Source: Labilithrix luteola (GTDB taxonomy: Bacteria; Myxococcota_A; Polyangia; Polyangiales; Polyangiaceae). Taken from it: DNA of 64,000 nucleotides. Below are positions 54,528 to 63,374 of this stretch, piece by piece. The stretch spans positions 4,317,001 to 4,381,000 of the forward strand of contig NZ_CP012333.1 in assembly GCF_001263205.1 (NCBI RefSeq), read 5' to 3'. A program made the position numbers and the translations under genes. The notes beneath the pieces are model-generated. The model did no database searches and had not been told where the DNA came from. It worked only from the letters and a program-made list of their open reading frames with translations. Position 1 is the first letter of the stretch, and every line of letters begins with the position of its first letter.

Positions 54528-54862
54528 GCGACGCGCAGAAGAGAGGTCTGGCCTTCGCGCTCGCGCTCAGTCCCGCGGTCGTGGTCGCTGGCCTCGCGCT
54601 CGATGCTCGCGTGCGTCGCGAGTCGGCCAAGGCCGAGCAGCCTTCCGTCGAAGCCGTCGCGCGTCGCCTGCCTACGAGTGATTTGGCGCTCTCGGGAGGA
54701 GCACGCTGGCTCCGCGCGCCTTCGCTCGAAGAGCCGGGCGCAGCGTTCGCCGATGGTCCTGCCGTTCCCGACCCGGATCCGGCCGGAGGCGCGATGGCAC
54801 CGCCCGTGGCGGTATGGGAGCTCGAAGGGCACGGAGCGGCCGTGCGGGTGAATCGGCGATGA
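54524..54862 (+). CDS. Small membrane-anchored protein in the MlaE-FtsX operon
   Basis: 112 aa. ATG 54524 overlaps the mlaE stop (ATGA), and its own stop overlaps the next start (ATGA), so it is certainly translated as part of the operon. N-terminal segment GLAFALALSPAVVVAGLALDA is a membrane anchor. The soluble remainder has ARRLPTSDLALSGGARWLRAPSLEEPG and a Pro-rich stretch and ends with VWELEGHGAAVRVNRR. No known family. It may scaffold or regulate the two permeases. Confidence 0.75.
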   Translation: MSDAQKRGLAFALALSPAVVVAGLALDARVRRESAKAEQPSVEAVARRLPTSDLALSGGARWLRAPSLEEPGAAFADGPAVPDPDPAGGAMAPPVAVWELEGHGAAVRVNRR

Positions 54863-56028
54863 GAGGCTCGCTTCTCGCCTATTCGCTCTCGTCCCTCCTG
54901 AGGCGCAAGGCGCGCTCGCTCGCGCTCGGCGGAGGTCTCGTCTTCGCCGTCGGCCTCATCGCAGCGGTGGTGTTCCTGACGGAGTCCCTCCGCGCGGCTG
55001 CCGAGCGCGCGCACGCGGCGTACCCCGACATCGTCGTCCAGAAGCTCGTCGGCGGTCGCCCGACGACGATCCCGCAGAACGAAGCCGACAAGCTGGGCGA
55101 CATCCCTTCGGTGCGCTCGGTCGCGCCGCGGATCTGGGGTTACGTCTTCGTGCCCGCATTGCAGGGCAACGTGACCATCGTCGGGACGGGCGAGGGGGCG
55201 TCGCCCATCTCGATGGGTAACGGGGTGCTCGCCGAAGGCCGCGATCTCCAGCGTGGTGCGCACGAGATGGTGGCCGGCACGGAGCTCGCGAAGTTTCTCG
55301 GCATGCTGCCTGGTGACGAGCTCGGTCTGCCCGGAGCGTCGCAAGACGCGCATGCGCTCAAGCTCGTCGGAACGTTCCGCTCCTCGCTCGATCTCTGGAC
55401 GGCCGACGTGATCCTCGTCGACGACGCCGATGCCCGCGCTCTTCTCGGCGTGCCGGCGGGGGACGCGACGGATCTCGCCGTGGGGCTCGCGAATCCGCAA
55501 GAAGCGCGCGTGGTCGCTCGATCGATTACGGAGCGCATCCCTGGAGCACGTGTGATCGAGCGCGATCTGCTCACGCGCGTGTATCACCTCGCGTACGGAC
55601 GACGGGCGGGCCTCGTGCTCGGAGCCACCATCCCGGCCATCCTCGCGCTCCTGGTGCTCGCGTGGGATCGCGCGAGCGGCGTCGGCCCCGAGGAGCGCAA
55701 AGAGATTGCCGTCCTCAAGGCCGTGGGCTGGTCCACGTCGGACGTCTTGTGGGCCAAGCTCTTCGAGTCGGTCCTGGTCGGTGCCAGTGCGACGGCGCTC
55801 GGCTTGCTGTTGGGCTATGCCTGGGTGTTCTGGTTGGGCGCGCCAGGGCTTCGTCCGGCTCTCGTAGGGTGGAGTGTGCTGTACCCGCGCGCACCGCTCG
55901 TTCCTGCGGTCGATCTCGCGCAGCTGCTAGGCATCGGTCTCGCCGTGCTCGGTCCGTTCGTGCTCGCGAGCATCGTGCCTGCGTGGCGCGCCGCGACCGC
56001 CGATCCTCTCGAGACGATGCGCGGTTGA
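54859..56028 (+). CDS. FtsX/MacB-like ABC transporter permease
   Basis: 389 aa. First membrane segment SLALGGGLVFAVGLIAAVVFLTESL, then a large periplasmic domain (about 45-260). Three C-terminal segments follow: LVLGATIPAILALLVLAWDRA, ESVLVGASATALGLLLGYAWVFWLG and LLGIGLAVLGPFVLASIVPAWRA. The closing PAWRAATADPLETMRG is the FtsX-type tail. GPEERKEIAVLKAVGWSTSDVL is the coupling region that meets the ATPase. MacB/LolC-type permeases act in lipoprotein or lipid release; here no ATPase domain or gene is adjacent. The ATG overlaps the stop of the small gene. Last gene of the operon. Confidence 0.9.
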   Translation: MRGSLLAYSLSSLLRRKARSLALGGGLVFAVGLIAAVVFLTESLRAAAERAHAAYPDIVVQKLVGGRPTTIPQNEADKLGDIPSVRSVAPRIWGYVFVPALQGNVTIVGTGEGASPISMGNGVLAEGRDLQRGAHEMVAGTELAKFLGMLPGDELGLPGASQDAHALKLVGTFRSSLDLWTADVILVDDADARALLGVPAGDATDLAVGLANPQEARVVARSITERIPGARVIERDLLTRVYHLAYGRRAGLVLGATIPAILALLVLAWDRASGVGPEERKEIAVLKAVGWSTSDVLWAKLFESVLVGASATALGLLLGYAWVFWLGAPGLRPALVGWSVLYPRAPLVPAVDLAQLLGIGLAVLGPFVLASIVPAWRAATADPLETMRG

Positions 56029-56056
56029 CCGCAGCGCGCGTGGTAGAGTGCAGGTG

Positions 56057-56494
56057 ATGGACGACACGCGCGTCTTCACGCTCGAGGCGGTCAACGCCAT
56101 GGTCCCGCGCCTCTCGGAGATCGTCGGCAAGCAGCTCGAGCGGAGGTCAGCCATCGAGTCGCTCCTCACCCAGCTCGGAAGGAAGCTCGGCGACGTTCCC
56201 GAGCGCCTCGTGCTCGATCCGAGCGACCCAGCCGACGTGCGCATGCTCAAGGAAGACCTCGTGGTTCGCATCGAGGAGTACCAAGCAAGCTGGAAGCAGA
56301 TCGAAGCGATGGGCGCGGTGCTCAAGGATCCGCGTATCGGCTTGCTCGATTTCTACGGCACCGTGGACGGTCGCCTGGTCTGGCTCTGCTGGAAGTACCC
56401 CGAGCGCGAGGTCGCCTTCTACCACGGGCTCGAGGAAGGCTACGCGGGGCGCAAGCCGATCGGCGCGAGCTTGAAGCTTCGCCTGCTCAACTAG
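56057..56494 (+). CDS. DUF2203 family protein
   Basis: 145 aa, soluble. The N-terminal helices (VFTLEAVNAMVPRLSEIVGKQLERRSAIESLL) and a coiled stretch are followed by the family's C-terminal signature: GLLDFYGTVDGRLVWLCWKYPEREVAFYHGLEEGYAGRKPI, matching the G.DF....GR.V.LCW..GE...WH...EG..GR.P. pattern. Function of the family is unknown. I placed the start at ATG 56057; GTG at 56048 and 56054 are alternatives and the SD is weak. It follows the FtsX gene by 28 bp and may be cotranscribed. Confidence 0.85.
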   Translation: MDDTRVFTLEAVNAMVPRLSEIVGKQLERRSAIESLLTQLGRKLGDVPERLVLDPSDPADVRMLKEDLVVRIEEYQASWKQIEAMGAVLKDPRIGLLDFYGTVDGRLVWLCWKYPEREVAFYHGLEEGYAGRKPIGASLKLRLLN

Positions 56495-56555
56495 TTTGCC
56501 CTCGTCGACGGGGCCGACTTACGCGAAGAGCCGAGGGCTCAGCGAAAACGAACGT

Positions 56556-57146
56556 TCACTTTCGGCATCCCCCATAGCGGGACGGCACGATCGAATGACC
56601 GCCATTGATTGACGACCTGTACGGGATGCATTGCCCCGAAGGACACACGGTGGTCGCGACGTCGGGACTGCAGAGAACGAGCTGCTGGTCGTCGTAGAGA
56701 GAGCAGTCGTTCACCGGCGTACAATACGAGTCGACGATGCGGAGCGCGTTCGTGTTCTGGACGGGGGCGACGCGCGCACAGCACACGCCGCTGTCGAACG
56801 TGCAGGAAGCGCTGTCGCTGCACCGGAGGTCGGACTCGCCCGTGCCACATTGCGTGTCTAGCGGCACGCAGGCGCCGGACTGTCCGTCGGCGGCGATGCA
56901 GCACTTCTCGCCTTTGATGCACGACTTACCCAGGCACCAGAGCGTCCCGGGCTCCGCGCCGGTCGTGGCATCCGCATCGGTCGTGGCATCCGCATCGTCG
57001 GTTCGTGCGTCCTCGAGACCTCCGTCCGTCGACGCATCGTTGCTCGAGCTGTCCACGGGCAGCGACTCATTCGACTCGTTCGCTCCGAACGAGGAGCACG
57101 CGACGACGACCACCGACACCGCGACGAAGAGGAAAGACACGCGCAT
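56556..57146 (-). CDS. Cys-rich lipoprotein
   Basis: 196 aa. Signal peptide MRVSFLFVAVSVVVVAC with lipobox VVVAC, then a low-complexity Asp/Ser/Thr linker in which an 18-bp unit encoding DADATT is duplicated (TDADATTDADATTG). The remaining 120 residues carry about 16 Cys in pairs (LWCLGKSCIKGEKCC ... CVPLDTQC ... CSDSASCTFDSGVCC ... CSPDVATTVCPSGQC), so a disulfide-rich surface module of the kind common in Polyangiales. No enzymatic motif. It is read divergently from the lipoprotein at 57256, with no gene between. Confidence 0.8.
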   Translation of the reverse strand: MRVSFLFVAVSVVVVACSSFGANESNESLPVDSSSNDASTDGGLEDARTDDADATTDADATTGAEPGTLWCLGKSCIKGEKCCIAADGQSGACVPLDTQCGTGESDLRCSDSASCTFDSGVCCARVAPVQNTNALRIVDSYCTPVNDCSLYDDQQLVLCSPDVATTVCPSGQCIPYRSSINGGHSIVPSRYGGCRK

Positions 57147-57255
57147 CAGGCCGACAGATAGCCCAGAGCGCCGCCGATGCGCTAGAGGGCGGCGTGTCGA
57201 GGAAGAATCATCGGCGGTCTTGCGTATCCTCGGCTTGAGAGGGGCAAGAAAAGAG

Positions 57256-58080
57256 ATGGGCCGCCACTGGCACCGCAGCCAGCCTCACCGCAGCCAGCTG
57301 CGAGGCGCAATCGCTTGGAGTGCGCTGTGTCTGGTCGGCTGCGCCGCACACGCGGCGCCCAGCAGTCCACCGTCGCCCCCGTCGCCACCCGCGCCGTCGT
57401 CGAGCGTGCCCGCCGAGCCCGCGAAGACGGCATCTACGCAGCCGGCGGGTCCGGCAGCGACTGCTCCGTCGGCCTCGGCCTCGCCTTGGCCCGTGCTCGC
57501 CCCGGCTGCGTTGCCGCTTACGTTCGAGCTCATCGCGGACTGCACCACGCGCGCGATCGAGATCATGGGCTGGCTACCCGCAGGGGCGCACGAGGGTCAG
57601 TTCATGCGCACAGCCAAGCAGGTTGGGGGCCTGCCGGAGGCGTGCGATGTGCTTGCCGACGAGGCGAAGCCGCGATTCGAGCTGCCCGGAGGCGCCGAGG
57701 TGTATGCGGAGCCCAGCGAAGAACCAACGACGAAGACGAATGGCAAGACTGCGCGTGTGAAGCTTGCCTTTGCGTGCACCCCCAATTGCACGGAGAGGAA
57801 GGACGTTTGGGTCACCTTGCCCAGCAACTATTGTTACAGCTGGGCAACCGCCAGGACGCATGGAGAGGGGTGCGCGCGGACGCTCGCGGCGTGCAAAGAG
57901 GCCAGCAAGGGAATCGTCCCCGGCCACCTGATCCCGTGCGCGCGCCACCTCGGTGCTCTTTGGTGCGGTCGCGACGAGCGCGCCGATCGCTGCTTCGGCT
58001 CGCCCTGGGCGTGCCGGTACGAGATCGGTGACGGGAGCAAGAATGACCTCACCGGCGGCTGTCAAAAGCAGTCGCAATGA
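57256..58080 (+). CDS. Lipoprotein of unknown function with Cys pairs
   Basis: 274 aa. The ATG at 57256 (MGRHWHRSQPHRSQLRGA) sits after AAGAAAAGAG. A signal peptide with lipobox CLVGC follows, then a Ser/Pro/Ala linker of about 60 residues. The C-terminal domain (about 105-274) starts FELIADCTTRAIEIMGWLP and has about ten Cys (FACTPNCTERKDV, SNYCYSWATARTHGEGCARTLAACKEA, ALWCGRDERADRCF), so it is likely disulfide-linked outside the cytoplasm. No known family. Its stop lies near that of the convergent lipoprotein at 58174. Confidence 0.75.
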   Translation: MGRHWHRSQPHRSQLRGAIAWSALCLVGCAAHAAPSSPPSPPSPPAPSSSVPAEPAKTASTQPAGPAATAPSASASPWPVLAPAALPLTFELIADCTTRAIEIMGWLPAGAHEGQFMRTAKQVGGLPEACDVLADEAKPRFELPGGAEVYAEPSEEPTTKTNGKTARVKLAFACTPNCTERKDVWVTLPSNYCYSWATARTHGEGCARTLAACKEASKGIVPGHLIPCARHLGALWCGRDERADRCFGSPWACRYEIGDGSKNDLTGGCQKQSQ

Positions 58081-58173
58081 AGGGCGCTCGGGAGCTCGCT
58101 CGGTCGAGCGTCGCGCCCCTCGCGGCCCTGTCGCCCTTGCCGCCCTTGCCGCCTCTCGCGTTGGCCGCCGCGC

Positions 58174-58581
58174 TCAGTTCACGTGCTGGCTGAACACCGT
58201 CTCGCCGGAGGGCGACCCGCCGGACGCGTCCTTCTCGGCGGAGATGACGAGGTCGAAGGCCGTCTCGGGAACCGTGCCGGTCCACTTGCCCTTGCGATCG
58301 GACTCGTTGTACGCGAGGCCGCCGGAGCGCGTCCACGCCTTGCCGGAGTCTTTGCGATGCCACACGACGTAGGCCGTCGCGCCGTCGGTGACGCGGCCTG
58401 GCGGCGCGAGGTTGGTCGCTTCGATCTCGAGCTCCGTCAGGCTCTGGTCCTTCTGCACCTTGGCGAGGACCTTCGCGTCGGCGCCGGGCGCGCGTGCGGA
58501 AGACGGCACCTCGTACTTGAGCGGACCGCCGCAAGCAACCAAGGCGAGTGAGAAGCAGACGACAAGCGAGGCAATCTTCAT
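58174..58581 (-). CDS. Small lipoprotein with predicted beta-sandwich
   Basis: 135 aa. Signal MKIASLVVCFSLALVAC with lipobox LVAC, then a beta-rich domain (YEVPSSARAPGADAKVLAKVQ, QSLTELEIEATNLAPPGRV, AYVVWHRKDS, GKWTGTVPETAFDLVISAEKD) resembling an immunoglobulin-like or anti-sigma-K-like fold by strand pattern. ATG 58579-58581 start. No catalytic residues. Expressed alone, upstream of the peptidase pair but separated from it. Confidence 0.75.
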   Translation of the reverse strand: MKIASLVVCFSLALVACGGPLKYEVPSSARAPGADAKVLAKVQKDQSLTELEIEATNLAPPGRVTDGATAYVVWHRKDSGKAWTRSGGLAYNESDRKGKWTGTVPETAFDLVISAEKDASGGSPSGETVFSQHVN

Positions 58582-58722
58582 GCGTGCGGGGCTAGCAAGT
58601 CCCACGCCGCCTCTGCGATTCGCGAAAAAGCAGGATTTCGCGACGGTTCCGACGTGCGGGTGCAGCGTCGACGTGACAGGTGTCGCGCCGGCGCTACGCG
58701 CGTACGCGCGTGCAGGCGAGGC

Positions 58723-59238
58723 TCAATCGACGAGGGCATCGCGCCAGGCGACGCGGACGGTATTGCCTTTGCGGTCCATGAGGCGTGAGCGCTCGGGACG
58801 GAAGCGGAATGCCTGGCCGGTGAGCGGGCGACCCTTGTCGAGTCGGTCGAAGACGAGCGTGCCGAGGACGGTGCGCGGCTTCGCGTCGACGAAGGTGAGC
58901 TCGCCCTCTTCCGTCCAGAGCACGGCGAGCTGGCCGGGGGTGCCTTCCTTCGCGAGCGCCATCGCCTGTTTCGACCAAGCGGGGCCCGTCAGCGCCGACG
59001 CGAAGTGCAGGACGCTGGGATCGAACGACACCCGAAACGCGATGCCGTGCACGTTGGCGACGCCATATGCGAGGACGTCGATGATGACGTGATCGCCGTC
59101 GAATCGCGTGTCGAGCGCGACCGTCGCCGCTTCGTCCTCCGGAGGCGACGCCGTCACGGGCGGAGGCTCCTTCTGTTCCGTTCGGCCACATCCGAACGCG
59201 GTCATCGTCGCCACGAGCACGGGAAAGAGCACCCTCAT
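58723..59238 (-). CDS. Lipoprotein with cohesin-like domain
   Basis: 171 aa. Signal MRVLFPVLVATMTAFGC with lipobox AFGC. After a short Pro/Glu linker, residues about 38-150 read like a cohesin domain: VALDTRFDGDHVIIDVLAYGVANVHGIAFRVSFDPSVLHFAS (the HGIAFRVSFDPSVLHF strand with SFDPSVL is the key pattern), then LAVLWTEEGELTFV and VLGTLVFDRL. Cohesins bind dockerin modules with calcium. The upstream gene on the same strand, overlapping by ATGA, encodes a peptidase with a dockerin-like tail, so this lipoprotein may hold that enzyme at the cell surface. The assignment is by eye; a profile search is needed to confirm it. Confidence 0.72.
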   Translation of the reverse strand: MRVLFPVLVATMTAFGCGRTEQKEPPPVTASPPEDEAATVALDTRFDGDHVIIDVLAYGVANVHGIAFRVSFDPSVLHFASALTGPAWSKQAMALAKEGTPGQLAVLWTEEGELTFVDAKPRTVLGTLVFDRLDKGRPLTGQAFRFRPERSRLMDRKGNTVRVAWRDALVD

Positions 59239-61262
59239 TGCGGCTTCAGGCTCCCGAAGTTCGAAGCGAGCTCGTCGAGATCCGCCTGCTCGATGCGGAG
59301 GTTGCCGTTGCGATCGCAGCGAGGATCGAAGGTCTCGTCGATGTTCCACAAGCCGCTGCCCGGCTCGCCGGCGTACTTGCGTCCGAGAAGGCGCGTACAC
59401 GCGAGCAAGTCGAGGCCGTCGCTCTCACCGTCGAAGTCGAGATCACCGCGGACGGCCGAATGGACCTCGACGAGCACGTCGTGTCGTGGATTGAGCGAGA
59501 CGCTCCGCACTCTCCCCGTGGTCGGAAGTTGCACGGTGGTGCTCGTCCCTTGTAGGTCCACGCGCTGGGTCTCGCGGCGTCCGTCTTCGAGCCCGAGCCA
59601 TACCTCGAGTGTCATCGGCTGCGAGTCCGTCTTCGTGAACGTCGCCGAGGCGCCGCTTTCGTCACGTGTGAAGTCGATGGTGACCTCCGGCCGCGTGTTG
59701 GCCGTCACCCAGCGATCGAAGAACGCGTCGAGCTTCGTGTGCGCGGCCCGTTCGAGCATGCGCTGGAAGTCGCGCGGGTCACATCCGATCCAGCGGCATT
59801 CCCGAGCGTAGTCGTCGAGGGCGTTTCGGAAGCTCTCCTCGCCCACGCTGACGCGCAGGTGATCGAGCGTGGCTGCGGTCCGGAAATAAGCCCAGAGCAT
59901 GAACCGCGTCGAGTCCATGCTCGAAGGGTCGCCGTCGTTGAGGCCGAGCTGGATGGGCGGGACGACCATGCCGGCGTTCCGTAGGTCGAGCGCCATCGGC
60001 ACGAAGCGGCGCGCGAGATAGGCATCGCGATCTTCGTTCGCGAAGTGGCGCGCCCACGTGTAGTCGAGCTGAGTGAGCGTCGCGAGCCCTTCGCTCATGA
60101 GGCGACTGTCGTGCGAGTTGCTCTCCGGAATCGTGATGCCCCAGTAGAGATGGGAGTTCTCGTGCGCCCAGGTCTCTTCGTGGAGAAGCTCGCCCACGCG
60201 CGTATACGACTCGGAGAGCAGCGTCATTCCGAAGCTCGCCGTCCCGGGATCTCGCACGGTGGCGGGCAAGCGAACGAGCGTGAGGCTTTGCTTGTAGGGT
60301 AGGGGACCGGCCAGCCCCTCGAGGAAGTCGAGCACGGGGACCGACCACGCGGCCATCCGTGAATCGACCGTCGAGCCGGGCGCGGGGAAGAAAAGCGTCG
60401 TCGGCACCTGACGATCGCGAACGGTCACGTGGCCGAGGCGGCCGGTGAGAACGTACGTGCCGACCGTGCGCGAGAGAGGCTGATCGATGACCCACCGAGA
60501 TACCCGTTCGCCGTCACGAACGATGTCATCGACATGCTCGCCCGTAGCGACGACGTCGACGTTCGCCGGAACGTGTATTTCGATATCGCGCGTCATCGTG
60601 TCGAGTGCGGTCTCGTTCGGTCGCCGGGGATCGACGAACGACGGCAAGACAGCTTGTTGCGGGAAGTAGCCGAAGCTTTCACCTTTGGTGCAGACGACTC
60701 CGGCGCTCGCGGCGAACGCCCCGCACGCAAGCGTTCCCTCGTAGGCAAGATGGATGACGGTGGTCTCACCCGTCGGGAGGGGCGTCGCGAAGCGGAGCGT
60801 CGTGATCCGCGTCGGCGAATAGGAAACGTCCTCGAGCGAAACGTCGCGGCCGTCCGCGCTTGCAGCAGTGACGCGGAGTCCTTCGTCGAAGACGATGCCG
60901 ACGCCATCGAGCTCCTGGCCGTTGGCTCTCAACTGCAGGTCGAGCGAGGCCGAGGCCTCGCCGCTCACGGGATCGAGGCGGACGACGTGTGTGGCATGCA
61001 CGCAATCGAGCACCGGACTTCGCCCGGCGATCCGCACGCTGGAGACCACCCCGAAGGCGCCGTCGTCGATGGCCTGGCGAAGGAATTGGTCGACGCTCCG
61101 TTCACGGTCCGCGAGGCCGGTCCACGGCCCGACGTGGCCATCGCCGGCGTAGGACACGGCTGGCGTGAGGAGCGCTCCCACCAACGCCGCTGCGCCGAAC
61201 CGGAGCAAGGCCGCCCGCACGACATCAAGCAGAGCAATGCGTGTGCCCCGGACCGGGTTCAC
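59235..61262 (-). CDS. Secreted M1-like metallopeptidase with C-terminal dockerin-like module
   Basis: 675 aa, GTG start, signal peptide ending near VSYAGDG. The N-terminal half is the beta-sandwich seen before M1 catalytic domains (LRFATPLPTGETTVIHLAYEG). The catalytic part has the zinc motif HENSH (HExxH) with a following glutamate in SEGLAT about 20 residues later, plus an ARDDY-like helical region. The last 70 residues hold two calcium loops: DLDFDGESDGLD then DRNGNLRIEQAD, which match the paired 12-residue loops of dockerin type I. The stop overlaps the next gene's ATG, coupling it to the cohesin-like lipoprotein. Probably an aminopeptidase acting on extracellular peptides; true activity is inferred. 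Confidence 0.85.
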   Translation of the reverse strand: MNPVRGTRIALLDVVRAALLRFGAAALVGALLTPAVSYAGDGHVGPWTGLADRERSVDQFLRQAIDDGAFGVVSSVRIAGRSPVLDCVHATHVVRLDPVSGEASASLDLQLRANGQELDGVGIVFDEGLRVTAASADGRDVSLEDVSYSPTRITTLRFATPLPTGETTVIHLAYEGTLACGAFAASAGVVCTKGESFGYFPQQAVLPSFVDPRRPNETALDTMTRDIEIHVPANVDVVATGEHVDDIVRDGERVSRWVIDQPLSRTVGTYVLTGRLGHVTVRDRQVPTTLFFPAPGSTVDSRMAAWSVPVLDFLEGLAGPLPYKQSLTLVRLPATVRDPGTASFGMTLLSESYTRVGELLHEETWAHENSHLYWGITIPESNSHDSRLMSEGLATLTQLDYTWARHFANEDRDAYLARRFVPMALDLRNAGMVVPPIQLGLNDGDPSSMDSTRFMLWAYFRTAATLDHLRVSVGEESFRNALDDYARECRWIGCDPRDFQRMLERAAHTKLDAFFDRWVTANTRPEVTIDFTRDESGASATFTKTDSQPMTLEVWLGLEDGRRETQRVDLQGTSTTVQLPTTGRVRSVSLNPRHDVLVEVHSAVRGDLDFDGESDGLDLLACTRLLGRKYAGEPGSGLWNIDETFDPRCDRNGNLRIEQADLDELASNFGSLKPQ

Positions 61263-61443
61263 GAAATGACGAGAAAATAGCGGCTATCGCTGGCCCAGCC
61301 GTTCGCCGAATGACGTGCGATTCGCCCTCGGTTGTCAGGGGACGCACCATTGCTGGCCATCGACCGCCGCCGAGCGGCTCGCGATCGCGGATGTGGGAGG
61401 TTCTCGGCGCCGCTGGCCGGTTCGGCTAGGCTGCCGACTTCTC

Positions 61444-62013
61444 ATGAGCATCGACCGAACCGCTGCGGCCCGCGCGATTGACGCGTTTTTGCGGGCGCTT
61501 GGCCGCGATCCCGAAACCGAGCCGGACCTCGCGGGAACCGGTGCTCGTGTCGCAGACGCCTATGTCGACGAGCTCTGCGCCGGCTATGGCGTCGATACAC
61601 GCGCGCTTCTGGCCTCGAGCCGCATCCCCGTGACGTTGCCCGGGCTCGTGATCGTGCGCGACATCCCCCTGTCCACGATGTGCCCCCATCACCTGCTCCC
61701 GGCGACGGGCACGGTGACCATGGCGATGCTGCCGAGCACGCACGTCGTCGGGCTCGGCACGCTGGCCGCCCTTGCAAATGCCCATGCGCGCCGTCTCACG
61801 CTGCAGGAGACCATCGGCGAGGCCATCGTCACGGACCTCGAGTCCGTGCTGGCTCCACAGTGGGTGGCCTGTCGGCTCGTGCTTTCCCACGCGTGCATGG
61901 TCGTTCGCGGAGAACGTGCCGTCGGCGCGCGTGTCGAAACCGTGGCGGTTCGTGGCGCCGCCGGTACCGACCTGCTCTCGCACGTTCACAAGGTTCTCGG
62001 AGTCGGAGCATGA
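61444..62013 (+). CDS. folE: GTP cyclohydrolase I
   Basis: 189 aa, converts GTP to 7,8-dihydroneopterin triphosphate, the first step of tetrahydrofolate (and other pterin) synthesis. Zinc and active-site residues are present: STMCPHHLLPATG (Cys, His, His) and SHACMVVRGE (second Cys), with QETIGEAI in the conserved helix and the family C-terminus TDLLSHVHKVL. ATG 61444. It is slightly short at the N-terminus, as in many bacterial forms. The stop overlaps the SDR start (ATGA), so the four genes to 63703 are one operon. Confidence 0.95.
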   Translation: MSIDRTAAARAIDAFLRALGRDPETEPDLAGTGARVADAYVDELCAGYGVDTRALLASSRIPVTLPGLVIVRDIPLSTMCPHHLLPATGTVTMAMLPSTHVVGLGTLAALANAHARRLTLQETIGEAIVTDLESVLAPQWVACRLVLSHACMVVRGERAVGARVETVAVRGAAGTDLLSHVHKVLGVGA

Positions 62014-62689
62014 TTGCCGTCGTCACGGGGGAGGTCGAGGCATCGGTCGCTCGATTGCCGTCGAGCTCGCGAGGCGAGGTTGTGACGTTGCGCTTCTCGG
62101 TCGGACCATCGAGACACTCGCCGATGCCGCCCAGCTGGTCGTCGCCGAAGGTCGGCGTGCCGTGGCGATCCCCTGCGACGTCTCGAAATCCGACGCCGTC
62201 GAGGCCGCGGCCGCGCGCGTCTACGCCGACCTCGGTCGTCCGCACATCGTGGTGCCCAATGCCGGCATCGTCCACCGCGCCCCCGTTCATTCGATGAGCG
62301 AAGAGGAATGGGACGAAGTCATCGACGTGAATCTCAAAGGCACGTTCCTCGTCACGCGTGCCTTCCTTCCCAGGATGCTCGACGCCCGCGAAGGCCGAAT
62401 CATCGCGATCGGCAGCATCTCCTCGACGCTTGGCACCGCCACTCAGAGCGCGTACTGCGCCGCCAAGTGGGGAACGGTGGGCTTCGTCAAGTCGCTCGCC
62501 GAGGAGCTCCGTGGAACTGGCCTCCAGGCCATGTGCGTGATGCCAGGTTCCGTCGACACGGATATGTTGAAGGGGAGTGGATTCGCTCCCCAGATGCGCC
62601 CCGAGGACGTTGCGCGCACCGTCGCGTTCTTGGCGCTCGAGGCACCCGAAGCCATGAATGGCAGCAGCGTGGAGGTCTTCGGCCCGTGA
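62010..62689 (+). CDS. Short-chain dehydrogenase/reductase (frameshifted)
   Basis: ATG 62010 overlaps the folE stop (MIAVVTG...), but the frame breaks in the glycine motif. One extra G in G5 62027-62031 restores VVTGGGRGIGRSIAVELARRG, the TGxxxGIG cofactor motif. The rest is intact: CDVS, PNAGI (an NAG variant), DVNLKGTF, and catalytic Ser...YCAAK (Tyr and Lys), then VMPGSVDTDM. About 226 aa. Such enzymes reduce carbonyls with NAD(P)H. Lying between folE and two small genes, it could be a pterin reductase (FolM- or PTR1-like), but no substrate can be read from sequence. Confidence 0.88.
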
Positions 62690-62699
62690 AGGTCCAGTC

Positions 62700-63374
62700 G
62701 TGAGCGAATCCCGTCGAAAGACGAGCCTCGAAGAGGCGCTCGACGCCATTCCGGTATTCCCCTTGCCGCAAGTCGTTCTCTTTCCAGAGGCGCTCTTGCC
62801 GCTGCACATCTTCGAGCCGCGTTACCGCGCGATGATCCGCGACTGCCTCGACACGCATGGGGCCATCGCCATCGCGCAGCTCATGAACGGTGAAGACGAA
62901 TGGGGGCAGCCCGCGTTCCACTCCGTTTGTGGCGGTGGCGTGATCCTCGAGCACCATCCCTTGCCGGACGGTCGTTCGAACATCGTCGTGCTCGGCCGCG
63001 CCCGCCTACGCTTGGTCGAGCTCCCGCCTGACGATCCGGAGCGCTTCCCCTATCGCCGCGCGAAGGCGACGGTCCTCGAGCCGCTCGACGTGTCCGTTCC
63101 CGAAACCGAGCGCACCGCTCTGGTGGCGACCGCGAGCATGTTCTCGAACGAGGTTAGAATCCACGACGCCTCGTTCGTCTTCCAGGTTCCCGCGTCGCTT
63201 CCTGCCGGCCAGCTCGCCGACGTCTGCGCAGGTCAGCTCGTGGTCGATCCCACGATGCGCCAGGCCATCCTCGAGGAGCTCGACCCGCGCGAACGCGTGC
63301 AAATGGTGACGAGTCAGCTCGCTATCCAGCACGGGGCGATGCTCAAAGACGACGTCAGCAGGGTCCTCAATTGA
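62700..63374 (+). CDS. LON substrate-binding domain protein
   Basis: 224 aa, GTG start at 62700, 10 bp after the SDR. It consists only of the LON N-terminal domain: IPVFPLPQVVLFPEALLPLHIFEPRYRAMIRDCL (the P..PLP.V.LFP...LPL.IFE.RY pattern), then VGGVILEHHPLPDGRSNIVVLGRARLRLVE-like strands and a helical C-terminal half (about 130-224). There is no ATPase or protease domain, so it is a stand-alone LON-domain protein like those common in proteobacteria, often of unknown function and possibly redox- or protein-binding. Coupled to a Rieske protein: its stop overlaps the next TTG start. Confidence 0.9.
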   Translation: MSESRRKTSLEEALDAIPVFPLPQVVLFPEALLPLHIFEPRYRAMIRDCLDTHGAIAIAQLMNGEDEWGQPAFHSVCGGGVILEHHPLPDGRSNIVVLGRARLRLVELPPDDPERFPYRRAKATVLEPLDVSVPETERTALVATASMFSNEVRIHDASFVFQVPASLPAGQLADVCAGQLVVDPTMRQAILEELDPRERVQMVTSQLAIQHGAMLKDDVSRVLN

